From Amycolatopsis vancoresmycina (GTDB lineage Bacteria; Actinomycetota; Actinomycetes; Mycobacteriales; Pseudonocardiaceae): a stretch of DNA of 64,000 nucleotides. A model generated the notes under the pieces. It was not told where the DNA came from, searched no databases, and was given only the letters and a program-made list of their open reading frames with translations. The stretch spans positions 248,001 through 312,000 of the forward strand of contig NZ_JNYY01000008.1 in assembly GCF_000716785.1 (NCBI RefSeq). Reading direction: 5' to 3'. Shown here piece after piece: positions 1 through 7,623 of this stretch (positions within the stretch are counted from its first letter, which is position 1; every line of letters begins with the position of its first letter). Position numbers and translations under genes: made by a program.

Positions 1-141
1 GTGGAGCTCGCTGACCGTGCCCTTCCGCGCGTACGTCCGCCCGCGCGGCAGCCGGTTCGGGTCGAGCTTGGCGCGTTGTTCCAGGGCGTCGACCCAGGCG
101 CGGCCCCACCAGGTGGTGCCGAAGTTCCGCCGTGGTGGCAT
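1..141 (-). CDS. SWIM zinc-finger family protein, N-terminal fragment
   Basis: The first 47 residues of a protein run off the left edge. The minus-strand ATG at 141 overlaps the TGA of the SNF2 helicase gene (TGATG), so the two are translationally coupled. The visible N-terminus has the FGTTWWGRAWVDALE stretch followed by LPRGRTYARKG. From memory this is the conserved start of actinobacterial SWIM zinc-finger proteins encoded directly after SNF2 helicases. The SWIM motif (CxCxnCxH) itself lies outside the window, so identity rests on the N-terminal block and the gene order. It probably works with the helicase on DNA. Confidence 0.75.
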   Translation of the reverse strand, partial: MPPRRNFGTTWWGRAWVDALEQRAKLDPNRLPRGRTYARKGTVSELH

Positions 142-2963
142 CACCCGCTCCCGAGCCGGACGAGGTCGGCGAGCTCGTCGTCGGACAATTCGGTGATCCA
201 GTCCTCGCCCGCGCCGACGATCGACTCGGCGAGCCCGCGTTTCTTTTCGAGGACCTGCGCGATCCGCTCCTCGAGGGTGCCCTCGGCGATCAGCCGGTGC
301 ACCTGGACGGGCCGGTCCTGCCCGATGCGGTACGCGCGGTCGGTGGCCTGGTCTTCGACCGCGGGGTTCCACCAGCGGTCGTAGTGGATCACGTGGGTGG
401 CCCGGGTCAGGTTGAGCCCGACGCCGCCTGCCTTGAGCGAGAGCAGGAACACCGGGATTTCGCCGGCCTGGAACCGGTCGACCATGTCCTGCCGCTTCGA
501 CGGCGAGCTGTCCCCGGACAGCAGTTCGGTAGGCAGGCCCCGCTCGGTGAGACGGCGTTCGAGCAGGCGGCAGAGCTGGACGTACTGGCTGAAGACGAGC
601 ACGCTCTCGCCCTCGTCGAGGATCACGTCCAGCAGTTCTTCGAACGCGGCGAGCTTGCCGGAGCGGCCGGTGAGGGTGCCGTGCGGTTCCTTGAGGAACT
701 GGGCGGGGTGGTTGCAGATCTGCTTGAGCTCGGTGAGCAGCTGCAGGACCTGGCCGCGCCGCTTGATGCCCTGCGTCTCGCGGATCTCGGCCAGGTTCTC
801 GCGCACGACGGCTTCGTAGAGGGTGGTCTGTTCCGCGGTGAGCGGGACGAACCGGTCGGTCTCGGTCTTGCGCGGCAGTTCCGGCGCGATGTCCGGATCG
901 GTCTTGCGCCGCCGCAGCAGGAACGGCCGCACGGTGGCGGCCAGCCGTTCGGTGACGGCCTTGTCCCGGTCGCGTTCGATGGGGCGCGCGACGGTGCGGC
1001 GGAAGCGGTCGAGCGGGCCGAGCAGGCCGGGGGTGGTCCAGTCCACAATGGACCACAGCTCGGTGAGCCGGTTTTCGACGGGCGTGCCGGTGAGGGCGAC
1101 CTTGGCCCGCGCGGGCACGTTGCGCAGTTCCCTGGCGGTGGCGGACAGCGGATTCTTGACGTGCTGCGCCTCGTCGGCGGCGACGAGCCCCCAGTCCACT
1201 TCGGACAGAGTCTCGCGGTCGCGGCGGAGGACGCCGTAGGTGGCGAGGACGACCTCGTCGGGCGCGAGGTCGTCGAGGTGACGGCCGCCGCCGTGGAAGC
1301 GGCGGACGGGGATGTCCGGGGCGAAGCGGGCGAACTCGCGCTCCCAGTTGCCGAGGAGGGAGGTGGGGCAGAGCACGAGGGTGGGCCCGCCGGTGGTTTG
1401 CGAGAGCTCGACACCGGCATTCGATTCACTGATCTTGCCGGGCTGCGCCGGGCCTGGCTGCAGCTGTGCCCGGGCCGCCAAAGCCCGGCGGTGCAGGTGG
1501 AGGGCGATCAGCTGGATCGTCTTGCCCAAGCCCATGTCGTCGGCCAGGCACGCGCCGAGCCCCAGCTCCGTCATCGTCGCCAGCCAGGCCAGCCCCGCCT
1601 GCTGGTACGGGCGCAGCGTCGCCCGCAACCCCGGCGGTGGTGCCAGTGCCCCCTCCGCCCGGTCGCGGATGCGCGAAACCAAGTTGTCCAGGGCCGGGGG
1701 TGCCGCGAACTCGACGCGCTCGCCGTCCAGTTCCAGCTCGCCCGTCAGGGCCGCCGCCAGTGCCTCGGCCGCCTCGAGCCTGCGGGTTCGGCTCCTGACC
1801 CGGGCGAGCAGCTGCGGGTCCACGCGGACCCACTGGCCGCGCAGGCGGACCAGCGGCCGCTTGGCCTCGGCGAGGGCCGTCACCTCGGCCTCGGTCAGCT
1901 GCTCGCCGCCCAGGCTGAGCTGCCAGCGGAACTCCAGCAGGCTCCGCAGCGCGAACTCCGGCCCCGCGACGCTCGCCGGCGCCTGCGTGGCACTCGCCTT
2001 CGCCTTCACCTCGCCCGCGAACAGTCCCTTCGACCACAGCACCTCGATCCCCGCGCCGCCCAGCTCGCGGGCGCCGTCGGTGAGGAGGTCGACCACCTCG
2101 TCGTCGCTCAACGCCAGCGACGCGGGCGCGGGTTCGGCCAGCACCCGTTCCAGCGGCGCCCACGCCCGCGCGCCGCGGCGCAGGCCCAGCAGCAGCTGCG
2201 TCTCGACCTGGTCGCCGAGGCGGTTCAGCACCGCGTCCGGGGCGTCCCACAGCGTGGCCGCCTCCACCACCAGGCTCGGCTCCGCCATGCTGCGCACCGC
2301 CAGCACCCCGGCGAACGACTCGTCGCCGACGCCCTCGACCCGCAGGAGCACCTGCACGCCCCGTGGTTCGCGGGCCTCCAGCTCCGCGAGCCACGCGGCG
2401 CCGTCCGGGCCCAGGAGCGCCGGTTCGCGGGCCGCGAACGCGGGGTCACCGGCCCCGACCGGTGCGGCCGGGCTGCGGACCAGCAGGTCCGCCGTGGCGT
2501 CCCAGAGCGCGCGGACCAGCGAGTCCGGCGAGTGCAGGCGGATGCGTTTCAGCCCGGTCAGCGGCAGCGCGTACGCCTCCGGCGGCAACGCCCCGGCGAG
2601 CCCGCGCAGCAGTTCTTCGTCGGCGGCGTCGAGCGGCCCGATGCGCCAGGCGGCCGCGCCGGCCGGGGAGACGGCGGGACGCAGCCGGCCCCGGGCGACG
2701 AGGTTCACCCCCGCGTTGACCGCGGCCGACCACGCCGCCACCGCCGGGCTCGCCGCCTCGCCCACCGACAGGAGCCGGGGCAGCGCGCGCTCCAGCGGGA
2801 CCAGCTCGGCGTCGACCTTCGTCCGCGCGAACTTGGCTCCTCTGGGCAGCACGAGCTCGATCGTGGTCCCGCCGGCCACGTCCTCGCCCCACAGCGCCAG
2901 CACGCCGTCCCGCGGGGGATCCGCGGGCAGGTACGTGGCCTGGGTGTCTGCGCTGAACTCCAC
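141..2963 (-). CDS. SNF2/RapA-family DEAD-like helicase
   Basis: This is a 940-residue ATP-dependent DNA translocase of the bacterial SNF2 family (HelZ-like). An SNF2-associated N-terminal half precedes the helicase core. Walker A (DDMGLGKT) is near residue 476, the DEAQ box near 598, TGTPVENR follows, and the C-terminal RecA lobe carries GGVGLNLT and a DRWWNPAVEDQATDRAYRIGQ-like block near 845. All are intact. An in-frame start exists at 3038, but I chose GTG 2963 because a TAGCGT -10 box ends 7 nt upstream of it, which implies a leaderless mRNA, and the family's N-terminus fits better. It leads an operon with the SWIM protein. The promoter is of the PafBC DNA-damage type, so a role in DNA repair or replication recovery is inferred. 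Confidence 0.9.
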   Translation of the reverse strand: MEFSADTQATYLPADPPRDGVLALWGEDVAGGTTIELVLPRGAKFARTKVDAELVPLERALPRLLSVGEAASPAVAAWSAAVNAGVNLVARGRLRPAVSPAGAAAWRIGPLDAADEELLRGLAGALPPEAYALPLTGLKRIRLHSPDSLVRALWDATADLLVRSPAAPVGAGDPAFAAREPALLGPDGAAWLAELEAREPRGVQVLLRVEGVGDESFAGVLAVRSMAEPSLVVEAATLWDAPDAVLNRLGDQVETQLLLGLRRGARAWAPLERVLAEPAPASLALSDDEVVDLLTDGARELGGAGIEVLWSKGLFAGEVKAKASATQAPASVAGPEFALRSLLEFRWQLSLGGEQLTEAEVTALAEAKRPLVRLRGQWVRVDPQLLARVRSRTRRLEAAEALAAALTGELELDGERVEFAAPPALDNLVSRIRDRAEGALAPPPGLRATLRPYQQAGLAWLATMTELGLGACLADDMGLGKTIQLIALHLHRRALAARAQLQPGPAQPGKISESNAGVELSQTTGGPTLVLCPTSLLGNWEREFARFAPDIPVRRFHGGGRHLDDLAPDEVVLATYGVLRRDRETLSEVDWGLVAADEAQHVKNPLSATARELRNVPARAKVALTGTPVENRLTELWSIVDWTTPGLLGPLDRFRRTVARPIERDRDKAVTERLAATVRPFLLRRRKTDPDIAPELPRKTETDRFVPLTAEQTTLYEAVVRENLAEIRETQGIKRRGQVLQLLTELKQICNHPAQFLKEPHGTLTGRSGKLAAFEELLDVILDEGESVLVFSQYVQLCRLLERRLTERGLPTELLSGDSSPSKRQDMVDRFQAGEIPVFLLSLKAGGVGLNLTRATHVIHYDRWWNPAVEDQATDRAYRIGQDRPVQVHRLIAEGTLEERIAQVLEKKRGLAESIVGAGEDWITELSDDELADLVRLGSG

Positions 2964-2970
2964 GACCGCA

Positions 2971-2993
2971 ACGCTAGAACACGGGACCGACAG
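2971..2993 (-). promoter_or_regulatory. PafBC/RecA-NDp-type promoter of the SNF2 helicase
   Basis: Read on the minus strand this is CTGTCGGTC-N8-TAGCGT, matching the mycobacterial RecA-independent damage promoter TTGTCRGTG-N8-TAnnnT. The GTG start codon follows exactly 7 nt after the -10 box, so the transcript should be leaderless. The upstream half also forms a small hairpin. Confidence 0.7.
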
Positions 2994-3062
2994 TTTTGCC
3001 GTCGGCGGCACGAACGGTCCTTTCGCACCGTTTCGCAAGGCAACTCACCCCGGGCGGCGAGG

Positions 3063-3135
3063 GGCATCACCCGTGATCCGGCGGGCATCACGCGTGATCA
3101 GGGAGGCATCACGTGTGATCGGCGGGGCATCAGCC
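3063..3135. repeat. 21-bp palindromic repeat array, locus 1
   Basis: Four GGCATC units begin at 3063, 3084, 3105 and 3126, an exact 21-bp period. The first three carry a palindrome close to ATCACGCGTGAT. The array abuts the stop codon of the FadE34-like gene. The same unit reappears at 33424-33571. Family and function are unknown to me; it could be a terminator, an RNA-stabilising element or a protein-binding array. Confidence 0.8.
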
Positions 3136-5184
3136 GCGGGGCAGGCCCAGCAGGCGTTCCGCCGTGAGGGAGCGCAGGACCTGGGTCGTGCCGCCCGCGA
3201 TCGAAAGGCAGCGGGTCAGCAGGAACTCCCGCTGGGCCGGGCCGTCCGCGAGCAGGGCGTCCGATCCGGCGAGCGAAAGGGCGAACTCGGCCACGTCCTG
3301 CCGGTGCGAAACCCCGAGCAGCTTGCGGACGCTCGACTCCGCGCCCGGGTCCTGGCCCTCCAGCCGGCGCAGCGCCGCCCGGAGGTCCAGCACGGAGCCC
3401 GCGACCCCGCCGGCCACCAGCGCACCGAGCCGGTCCAAGGCCACGTCGTCCAGGCGCGCGGCGTCCACTGTGGACACCAACGCCTGCACGCTCTCGCCGA
3501 CCGCCGAGCCGCTGCCGATGGCCACCCGCTCGTTGGCCAGTGTCGTGCGCGCCAGCCGCCAGCCGCCGCCCGGTGTCCCGACGACGTCGGCGTCCGGGAC
3601 GAACACGTCGTCGAGGAACACCTCGTTGAACACGGCTTCCCCGGTGATTTCGCGCAGCGGCCGCGTGGTGATCCCGGGCGCGCGCATGTCGACCAAGAAG
3701 TACGTGATGCCCTTGTGCTTCGGCGCGTCCGGATCGGTGCGGGCCAGGCAGATGCCCCAGTCGGCTTCGCGGGCGAGCGACGTCCACACCTTCTGCCCGG
3801 ACAGCCGCCAGCCGCCGTCGACGCGCCGGGCCGCGGTCCGCAGCGCCGCCAGGTCGGATCCGGCGCCGGGCTCGCTGAACAGCTGGCACCACGTGAGCTC
3901 GCCCCGCAGGGTCGGCCGGGCGAACCGCGCCCGCTGCTCGTCGCTGCCGTGCTCGAGGATCGTCGGCACCGCCCAGGCGCCGATCACCAGGTCCGGGCGG
4001 CGGACGCCGGCGGCACTCAGGGCAGCGTCGATCCGCAGCTGCTCCGCGGTGTCGGCGCCCCGGCCGTAGGGCGCGGGCCAGTGCGGCGTCAGCAACCCGG
4101 CGTCGGCCAGGGCGACCCGCTGATCACCGGTGGGCAGGTCCGCGATCCGCGCCACCTCGTCTCGCAAAGTGGGATCGTCGCCGACGTCGACCCCCAGCGT
4201 CCGCTCGGTCCCGGAGAGCGCCAGCGAAGCCGCCTGCCGCCGCCACGACCCGCCGAGCCACTGCTGCAGGGCCACGGCCCGGCGCAGGTACAGGTGCGCG
4301 TCGTGCTCCCAGGTGAACCCGATGCCGCCGAGCACCTGGACGCAGTCCTTGGCGTTGGCCACGGCCGCGTCGAGGGCGACGACGGCCGCGCTCGCCACCG
4401 AAAGCGGGTGCTGCCCGGAAGCCGCGTCCCAGGCCAGCGCTTCGGCGGCTTCGGCCCGGCACAACATTTCGGCGCACAGGTGCTTGACCGCCTGGAACGC
4501 CCCGATCGGCTGCCCGAACTGCTCACGCACCTTGGCGTATTCGACGGCGACGGCGAGACACCGCCGCGCCACGCCCGCCGCCTCGGCCGCGGCCAGGATC
4601 GCCGCCAATGGCCGCACCGGCGGCAACGACAGCACCTCGGCACGGACACCCGAGAGCCGGATGCGGGCCAGCGGGCGCGAGAAGTCGAACGCCTGAAGGG
4701 GCTCGACACCCACCCCCGGCGTGCCGGGCGCCAGCAGCACGTGGCCGCCGTCGACCGGCACCAGCAGCCAGGTCCCGGCGTCCGCACCGGGCACGGGTCC
4801 GCTGACGCCGTCCGCGAGCGACAGCGGGTTCAGCAGGACCGCGACCGTGGCCTCCCCTTCGGCGACCGCGGAGAGCAGCTCCTTCGCTTCGGGTATTTCG
4901 GCCAGCAGGAGGCCGGCGAGGGCGGTTCCCAGCACCGGCCCGGGAACGAGTTCTTCCGCCGCCGCGGCGAGCCCGGCGGCGAGGTCGGCGACACTGCCGT
5001 CGGCCCCGCCGGCCGCCGCGGGCACCGCGACGCCGAACAGGCCGAGCTCGGCGAAGCCCGCCGGGATTTCCGCGCCGGCCCCGGTTTCCGCCGCGCGCAC
5101 CGCCTCCCGCGGGTGGTGCGCCGCGGACCAGGCGTGGATCGCCTCGGCCAGCGCGGCCTGTTCCTCGGTGAGTGCGACCGGCAT
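3130..5184 (-). CDS. Double-length acyl-CoA dehydrogenase, FadE34-like
   Basis: This 684-residue protein contains two consecutive acyl-CoA dehydrogenase modules, roughly residues 1-310 and 330-684. The second has the FAD-binding and active-site region around WCQLFSEPGAGSD and KVWTS. FadE34 (ChsE3) of Mycobacterium has the same double length and sits divergently beside kstR, as here; it dehydrogenates steroid side-chain CoA thioesters. Start ATG 5184 has an AGGAGG site. KstR operators lie just upstream, so it should be repressed by KstR and induced by sterol-CoA metabolites. A 21-bp repeat array follows the stop. No other cholesterol genes lie in the window. Confidence 0.88.
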   Translation of the reverse strand: MPVALTEEQAALAEAIHAWSAAHHPREAVRAAETGAGAEIPAGFAELGLFGVAVPAAAGGADGSVADLAAGLAAAAEELVPGPVLGTALAGLLLAEIPEAKELLSAVAEGEATVAVLLNPLSLADGVSGPVPGADAGTWLLVPVDGGHVLLAPGTPGVGVEPLQAFDFSRPLARIRLSGVRAEVLSLPPVRPLAAILAAAEAAGVARRCLAVAVEYAKVREQFGQPIGAFQAVKHLCAEMLCRAEAAEALAWDAASGQHPLSVASAAVVALDAAVANAKDCVQVLGGIGFTWEHDAHLYLRRAVALQQWLGGSWRRQAASLALSGTERTLGVDVGDDPTLRDEVARIADLPTGDQRVALADAGLLTPHWPAPYGRGADTAEQLRIDAALSAAGVRRPDLVIGAWAVPTILEHGSDEQRARFARPTLRGELTWCQLFSEPGAGSDLAALRTAARRVDGGWRLSGQKVWTSLAREADWGICLARTDPDAPKHKGITYFLVDMRAPGITTRPLREITGEAVFNEVFLDDVFVPDADVVGTPGGGWRLARTTLANERVAIGSGSAVGESVQALVSTVDAARLDDVALDRLGALVAGGVAGSVLDLRAALRRLEGQDPGAESSVRKLLGVSHRQDVAEFALSLAGSDALLADGPAQREFLLTRCLSIAGGTTQVLRSLTAERLLGLPRG

Positions 5185-5221
5185 CGGGCCTCCTCGCGGT
5201 GTACGACACTACTCGCGAGTG

Positions 5222-5235
5222 TAGAACGTGTTACA
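5222..5235. promoter_or_regulatory. KstR operator 1
   Basis: The sequence TAGAACGTGTTACA fits the KstR consensus TnnAACnnGTTnnA at every fixed position. It lies between the divergent FadE34-like gene and kstR, so it should serve autoregulation and control of the dehydrogenase. Confidence 0.85.
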
Positions 5236-5298
5236 GTTTTCCGGCCAGTGGGTCGAATGTCGCGAGGTTCGCCAGGACAGGTAATCTAGGTCGTGAAC

Positions 5299-5312
5299 TG
5301 GAACAAGTTCCG
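5299..5312. promoter_or_regulatory. KstR operator 2 (near-consensus)
   Basis: The sequence TGGAACAAGTTCCG is an inverted repeat GGAAC-N2-GTTCC matching the KstR consensus except for the final base. It lies 18 bp before the kstR start codon and probably serves autorepression. Confidence 0.6.
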
Positions 5313-5330
5313 AAGGACGGGGGAACGCCG

Positions 5331-5951
5331 ATGCCAGGCAAGACCAAGGCCCGCGGCAACGGCCTGAGCGCGATCGGGGCCGACGAGCTCGGCTCGGCGG
5401 CCCAGCGCGACCGCCGCCGCCGGATCATCGACGCCACCCTCGCGCTGGCCTCGAAGGGCGGCTACGACGCGGTGCAGATGCGCGCCGTCGCCGAGAAGGC
5501 CGACGTCGCCCTCGGCACCCTGTACCGGTACTTCCCGTCGAAGATCCACCTGCTCGTCTCCGGGCTGGCCCGCGAGTTCGAGCGCGCGCAGGAGAAGCTG
5601 GAGCGCCAGGCCATCCCGGGCGAGACGCCCGCCGAGCGGCTCATGTTCGTGCTGGGCCGCAACACCCGCATGATGCAGCGCGACCCGCACCTCACCGAGG
5701 CCATGGTGCGTGCGTTCATGTTCGCCGACACCTCGGCCGCCGCCGAGGTCGAGCAGGTCGGACGCCTGATGGAGAACATGTTCGCCAAGGCGATGGGCAT
5801 CGCCGAGCCGGCCGAGGCGGACCGCGACATCTTCCACGTCGTCGCGGACGTGTGGATGGCGAACCTGGTGGCCTGGGTGACCCGCCGCGCCTCGGCCGCC
5901 GACGTCGCGAACCGCCTCGAACTCTCGGTGCACCTGCTGCTGGACAAGTAG
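5331..5951 (+). CDS. kstR: TetR-family repressor KstR of sterol catabolism
   Basis: This 206-residue TetR regulator has an N-terminal helix-turn-helix (ASKGGYDAVQMRAVAEKADVA, then LGTLYRYFPSK) and a ligand domain that closely follow mycobacterial KstR as I recall it, including MQRDPHLTEAMVRAFMFAD and VTRRASAADVANRLEL. KstR binds sterol CoA-thioester intermediates and represses cholesterol degradation genes. An in-frame extension reaches 5172, but ATG 5331 has a GGGGGA ribosome-binding site and agrees with the family length of about 200 residues. Two operators precede it and the divergent FadE34-like gene confirms the synteny. Expressed protein is cytosolic and DNA-binding. Confidence 0.93.
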   Translation: MPGKTKARGNGLSAIGADELGSAAQRDRRRRIIDATLALASKGGYDAVQMRAVAEKADVALGTLYRYFPSKIHLLVSGLAREFERAQEKLERQAIPGETPAERLMFVLGRNTRMMQRDPHLTEAMVRAFMFADTSAAAEVEQVGRLMENMFAKAMGIAEPAEADRDIFHVVADVWMANLVAWVTRRASAADVANRLELSVHLLLDK

Positions 5952-5977
5952 CCGCCGCGGGGGCACCCCCCGGTTCC

Positions 5978-6000
5978 ACTCTATCGCTCGGCACCGACAG
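5978..6000 (-). promoter_or_regulatory. Orphan PafBC-type promoter motif antisense to kstR
   Basis: On the minus strand this reads CTGTCGGTG-CCGAGCGA-TAGAGT, a perfect match to the damage-promoter consensus. No minus-strand gene begins downstream; transcription would enter the 3' end of kstR. It overlaps a hairpin, so it may instead be only part of a terminator. Confidence 0.45.
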
Positions 6001-6015
6001 TTTCCGGTGCCGAGC
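5986..6015. terminator. Bidirectional hairpin between convergent kstR and LLM gene
   Basis: There are perfect 11-bp arms (5986-5996 and 6005-6015) around an 8-nt loop, placed between two convergent genes. There is no T-run, as is common in actinobacteria. Confidence 0.65.
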
Positions 6016-6031
6016 GCCGTCGAGGTCACCC

Positions 6032-6862
6032 TCAGCGGTGGGCGGCAGCCACCTTCGCCAGCTCGTCGAGCGCCTTGAGCGTCTCCGCTTCCGGCAGCGT
6101 GTCCAGCAGGAACGTGTACCGCTCGACACCAGCCTCGCGGAAGCCGTCGATCACCTTCGGGGTCGTCGGGCCGCCGAAGACCGCGAACTGCACGTCCTCG
6201 CGTCCCTGCTCGGCCAGCCAGCGGCGCACCCGCTGGGCCTCCTGGTACTTCGTGTAGCCCCGCAGCAGCCAGCCGTCGCCGTACTTGACCAGCCGGTTGA
6301 GGGCCGCCTCGCTCTCGCCGCCGATGTAGATCGGGACGTGCGGCTGCTGCACCGGCTTCGGCCAGCTGAAGATCGGGTCGAAGTCGACGTGTGCGCCGTG
6401 GAACTCCGCCTGCTCCGACGTCCAGATCTCCTTCAGCGCGGCCAGCTGCTCGTCCATCAGGGCGCCGCGCGTCTTCGGGTCGGTGCCGTGGTTGCGCATC
6501 TCCTCGCGGTTCCAGCCGACGCCGACGCCGAACAGCGCCCGGCCGTCGGAGATCAGGTCCAGCGACGCGACCTCCTTGGCCGTGTGGATCAGGTCGCGCT
6601 GGATCAGCAGCGCGATGCCGGTGCCGAGCCGCAGCTCCGACGTCGCGGTGGCCGCGGCGGTCAGTGCCACGAACGGGTCGAGCGTGCGGTAGTACACCCG
6701 CGGCAGGTCGCCCCCGCCCGGGTACGGCGTCTCCCGGCTCGCCGGGATGTGCGAGTGCTCGGCCAGCCACAGCGAGTCGAAGCCGCGCTCTTCCAGGGCC
6801 GCACCCAGCACGTCCGGCCGGATGCCCTCGTCGGTCACGAACGTCGAAATCCCGAATTTCAT
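6032..6862 (-). CDS. LLM-class F420-dependent oxidoreductase
   Basis: This 276-residue luciferase-like TIM-barrel protein is of the kind that uses reduced coenzyme F420 in actinobacteria. Family marks are the MKFGISTF start, the FDSLWLAEH segment, RLGTGI, and FGVGVGWNREEMRNHG followed by the insertion RGALMDEQLAALKEIW. The length agrees with the roughly 280-residue TIGR03619-type subgroup. The substrate cannot be told from sequence. It stands alone, convergent with kstR and divergent from the methyltransferase gene, so no pathway is implied. Confidence 0.85.
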   Translation of the reverse strand: MKFGISTFVTDEGIRPDVLGAALEERGFDSLWLAEHSHIPASRETPYPGGGDLPRVYYRTLDPFVALTAAATATSELRLGTGIALLIQRDLIHTAKEVASLDLISDGRALFGVGVGWNREEMRNHGTDPKTRGALMDEQLAALKEIWTSEQAEFHGAHVDFDPIFSWPKPVQQPHVPIYIGGESEAALNRLVKYGDGWLLRGYTKYQEAQRVRRWLAEQGREDVQFAVFGGPTTPKVIDGFREAGVERYTFLLDTLPEAETLKALDELAKVAAAHR

Positions 6863-6939
6863 ACGTCAAGGACTACCACCGGCTTGACAGCGGGTGCAGG
6901 ATGAAGTCATCTCATCATACGTTGAATAAGGGGGTAGTG

Positions 6940-7623
6940 ATGGACGTGCAGGACATCGACTTCGAAGAGCTCTACCGGGGCAGCACGCCGATCGGCCGGA
7001 AGATGCCCTGGGACCTCGGCGCACCCCAGCCCGCGGTCGTCGCACTGGCCGACGCGGGCGGGTTCACCGGTGACGTCCTCGACATCGGCTGCGGCCTCGG
7101 CGACAACAGCGCGTTCCTCGCCTCCCGCGGCCTGCACGTCACCGGCCTGGACGGCGCGCCGTCGGCGGTCGAGCAGGCTCGCACCCGCGCGCCGGGCGTC
7201 ACCTTCGCGGTGGCCGACGCGACGAAGCTCGAAGGCTACGAAGGCCGCTTCGACACGGTCCTGGACAGCGCGCTCTACCACTGCCTGAGCGAGGACCAGC
7301 GGCGCGAGTACCTCGCCGCGCTCACCCGCGCGACCCGCCCGGGCGCGACGCTGCACCTGTTCGCCTTCTCGGAGGAAGTTCCCGCCGGCTTCCCGGCGCC
7401 CTACCTGATCAGCGAGGCGAACCTGCGCGAGACCGTCGGCCGCGACTGGACGATCGAACGCCTGGAACCGACGCTCTACACGACGTCGATGACGCCGGAG
7501 GAGCTGCGGCAGAGCGTCCGGGTCGTGCTCGGCGAGGAGCCGGCCGACCTGACCGGACTGGCCACCGACGCGGACGGACGCGTCCTGGTCCCGGTCTGGC
7601 AGCTGAACGCGGTCCGCCGCTAG
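6940..7623 (+). CDS. Class I SAM-dependent methyltransferase
   Basis: This 227-residue Rossmann-type methyltransferase has the glycine-rich SAM loop DIGCGLGDNS near residue 49, an acidic GLDGAP strand end, and FDTVLDSALYHCL as motif IV/post-I. The MPWDLGAPQPAVV block suggests the thiopurine/tellurite-type small-molecule methyltransferase branch. Start ATG 6940 follows an AAGGGGG site; longer in-frame starts lack one. The gene is divergent from the F420 oxidoreductase. Its TAG stop shares three bases with the convergent icmF stop (CTAG). The acceptor substrate is unknown. Confidence 0.85.
   Translation: MDVQDIDFEELYRGSTPIGRKMPWDLGAPQPAVVALADAGGFTGDVLDIGCGLGDNSAFLASRGLHVTGLDGAPSAVEQARTRAPGVTFAVADATKLEGYEGRFDTVLDSALYHCLSEDQRREYLAALTRATRPGATLHLFAFSEEVPAGFPAPYLISEANLRETVGRDWTIERLEPTLYTTSMTPEELRQSVRVVLGEEPADLTGLATDADGRVLVPVWQLNAVRR

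Noticed and set aside
132..3167. Very long plus-strand open frame opposite the SNF2 gene
   Set aside because: It is a shadow of the helicase gene in GC-rich DNA: no family motifs, low-complexity Arg/Gly/Ala composition, and it crosses the intergenic repeats.
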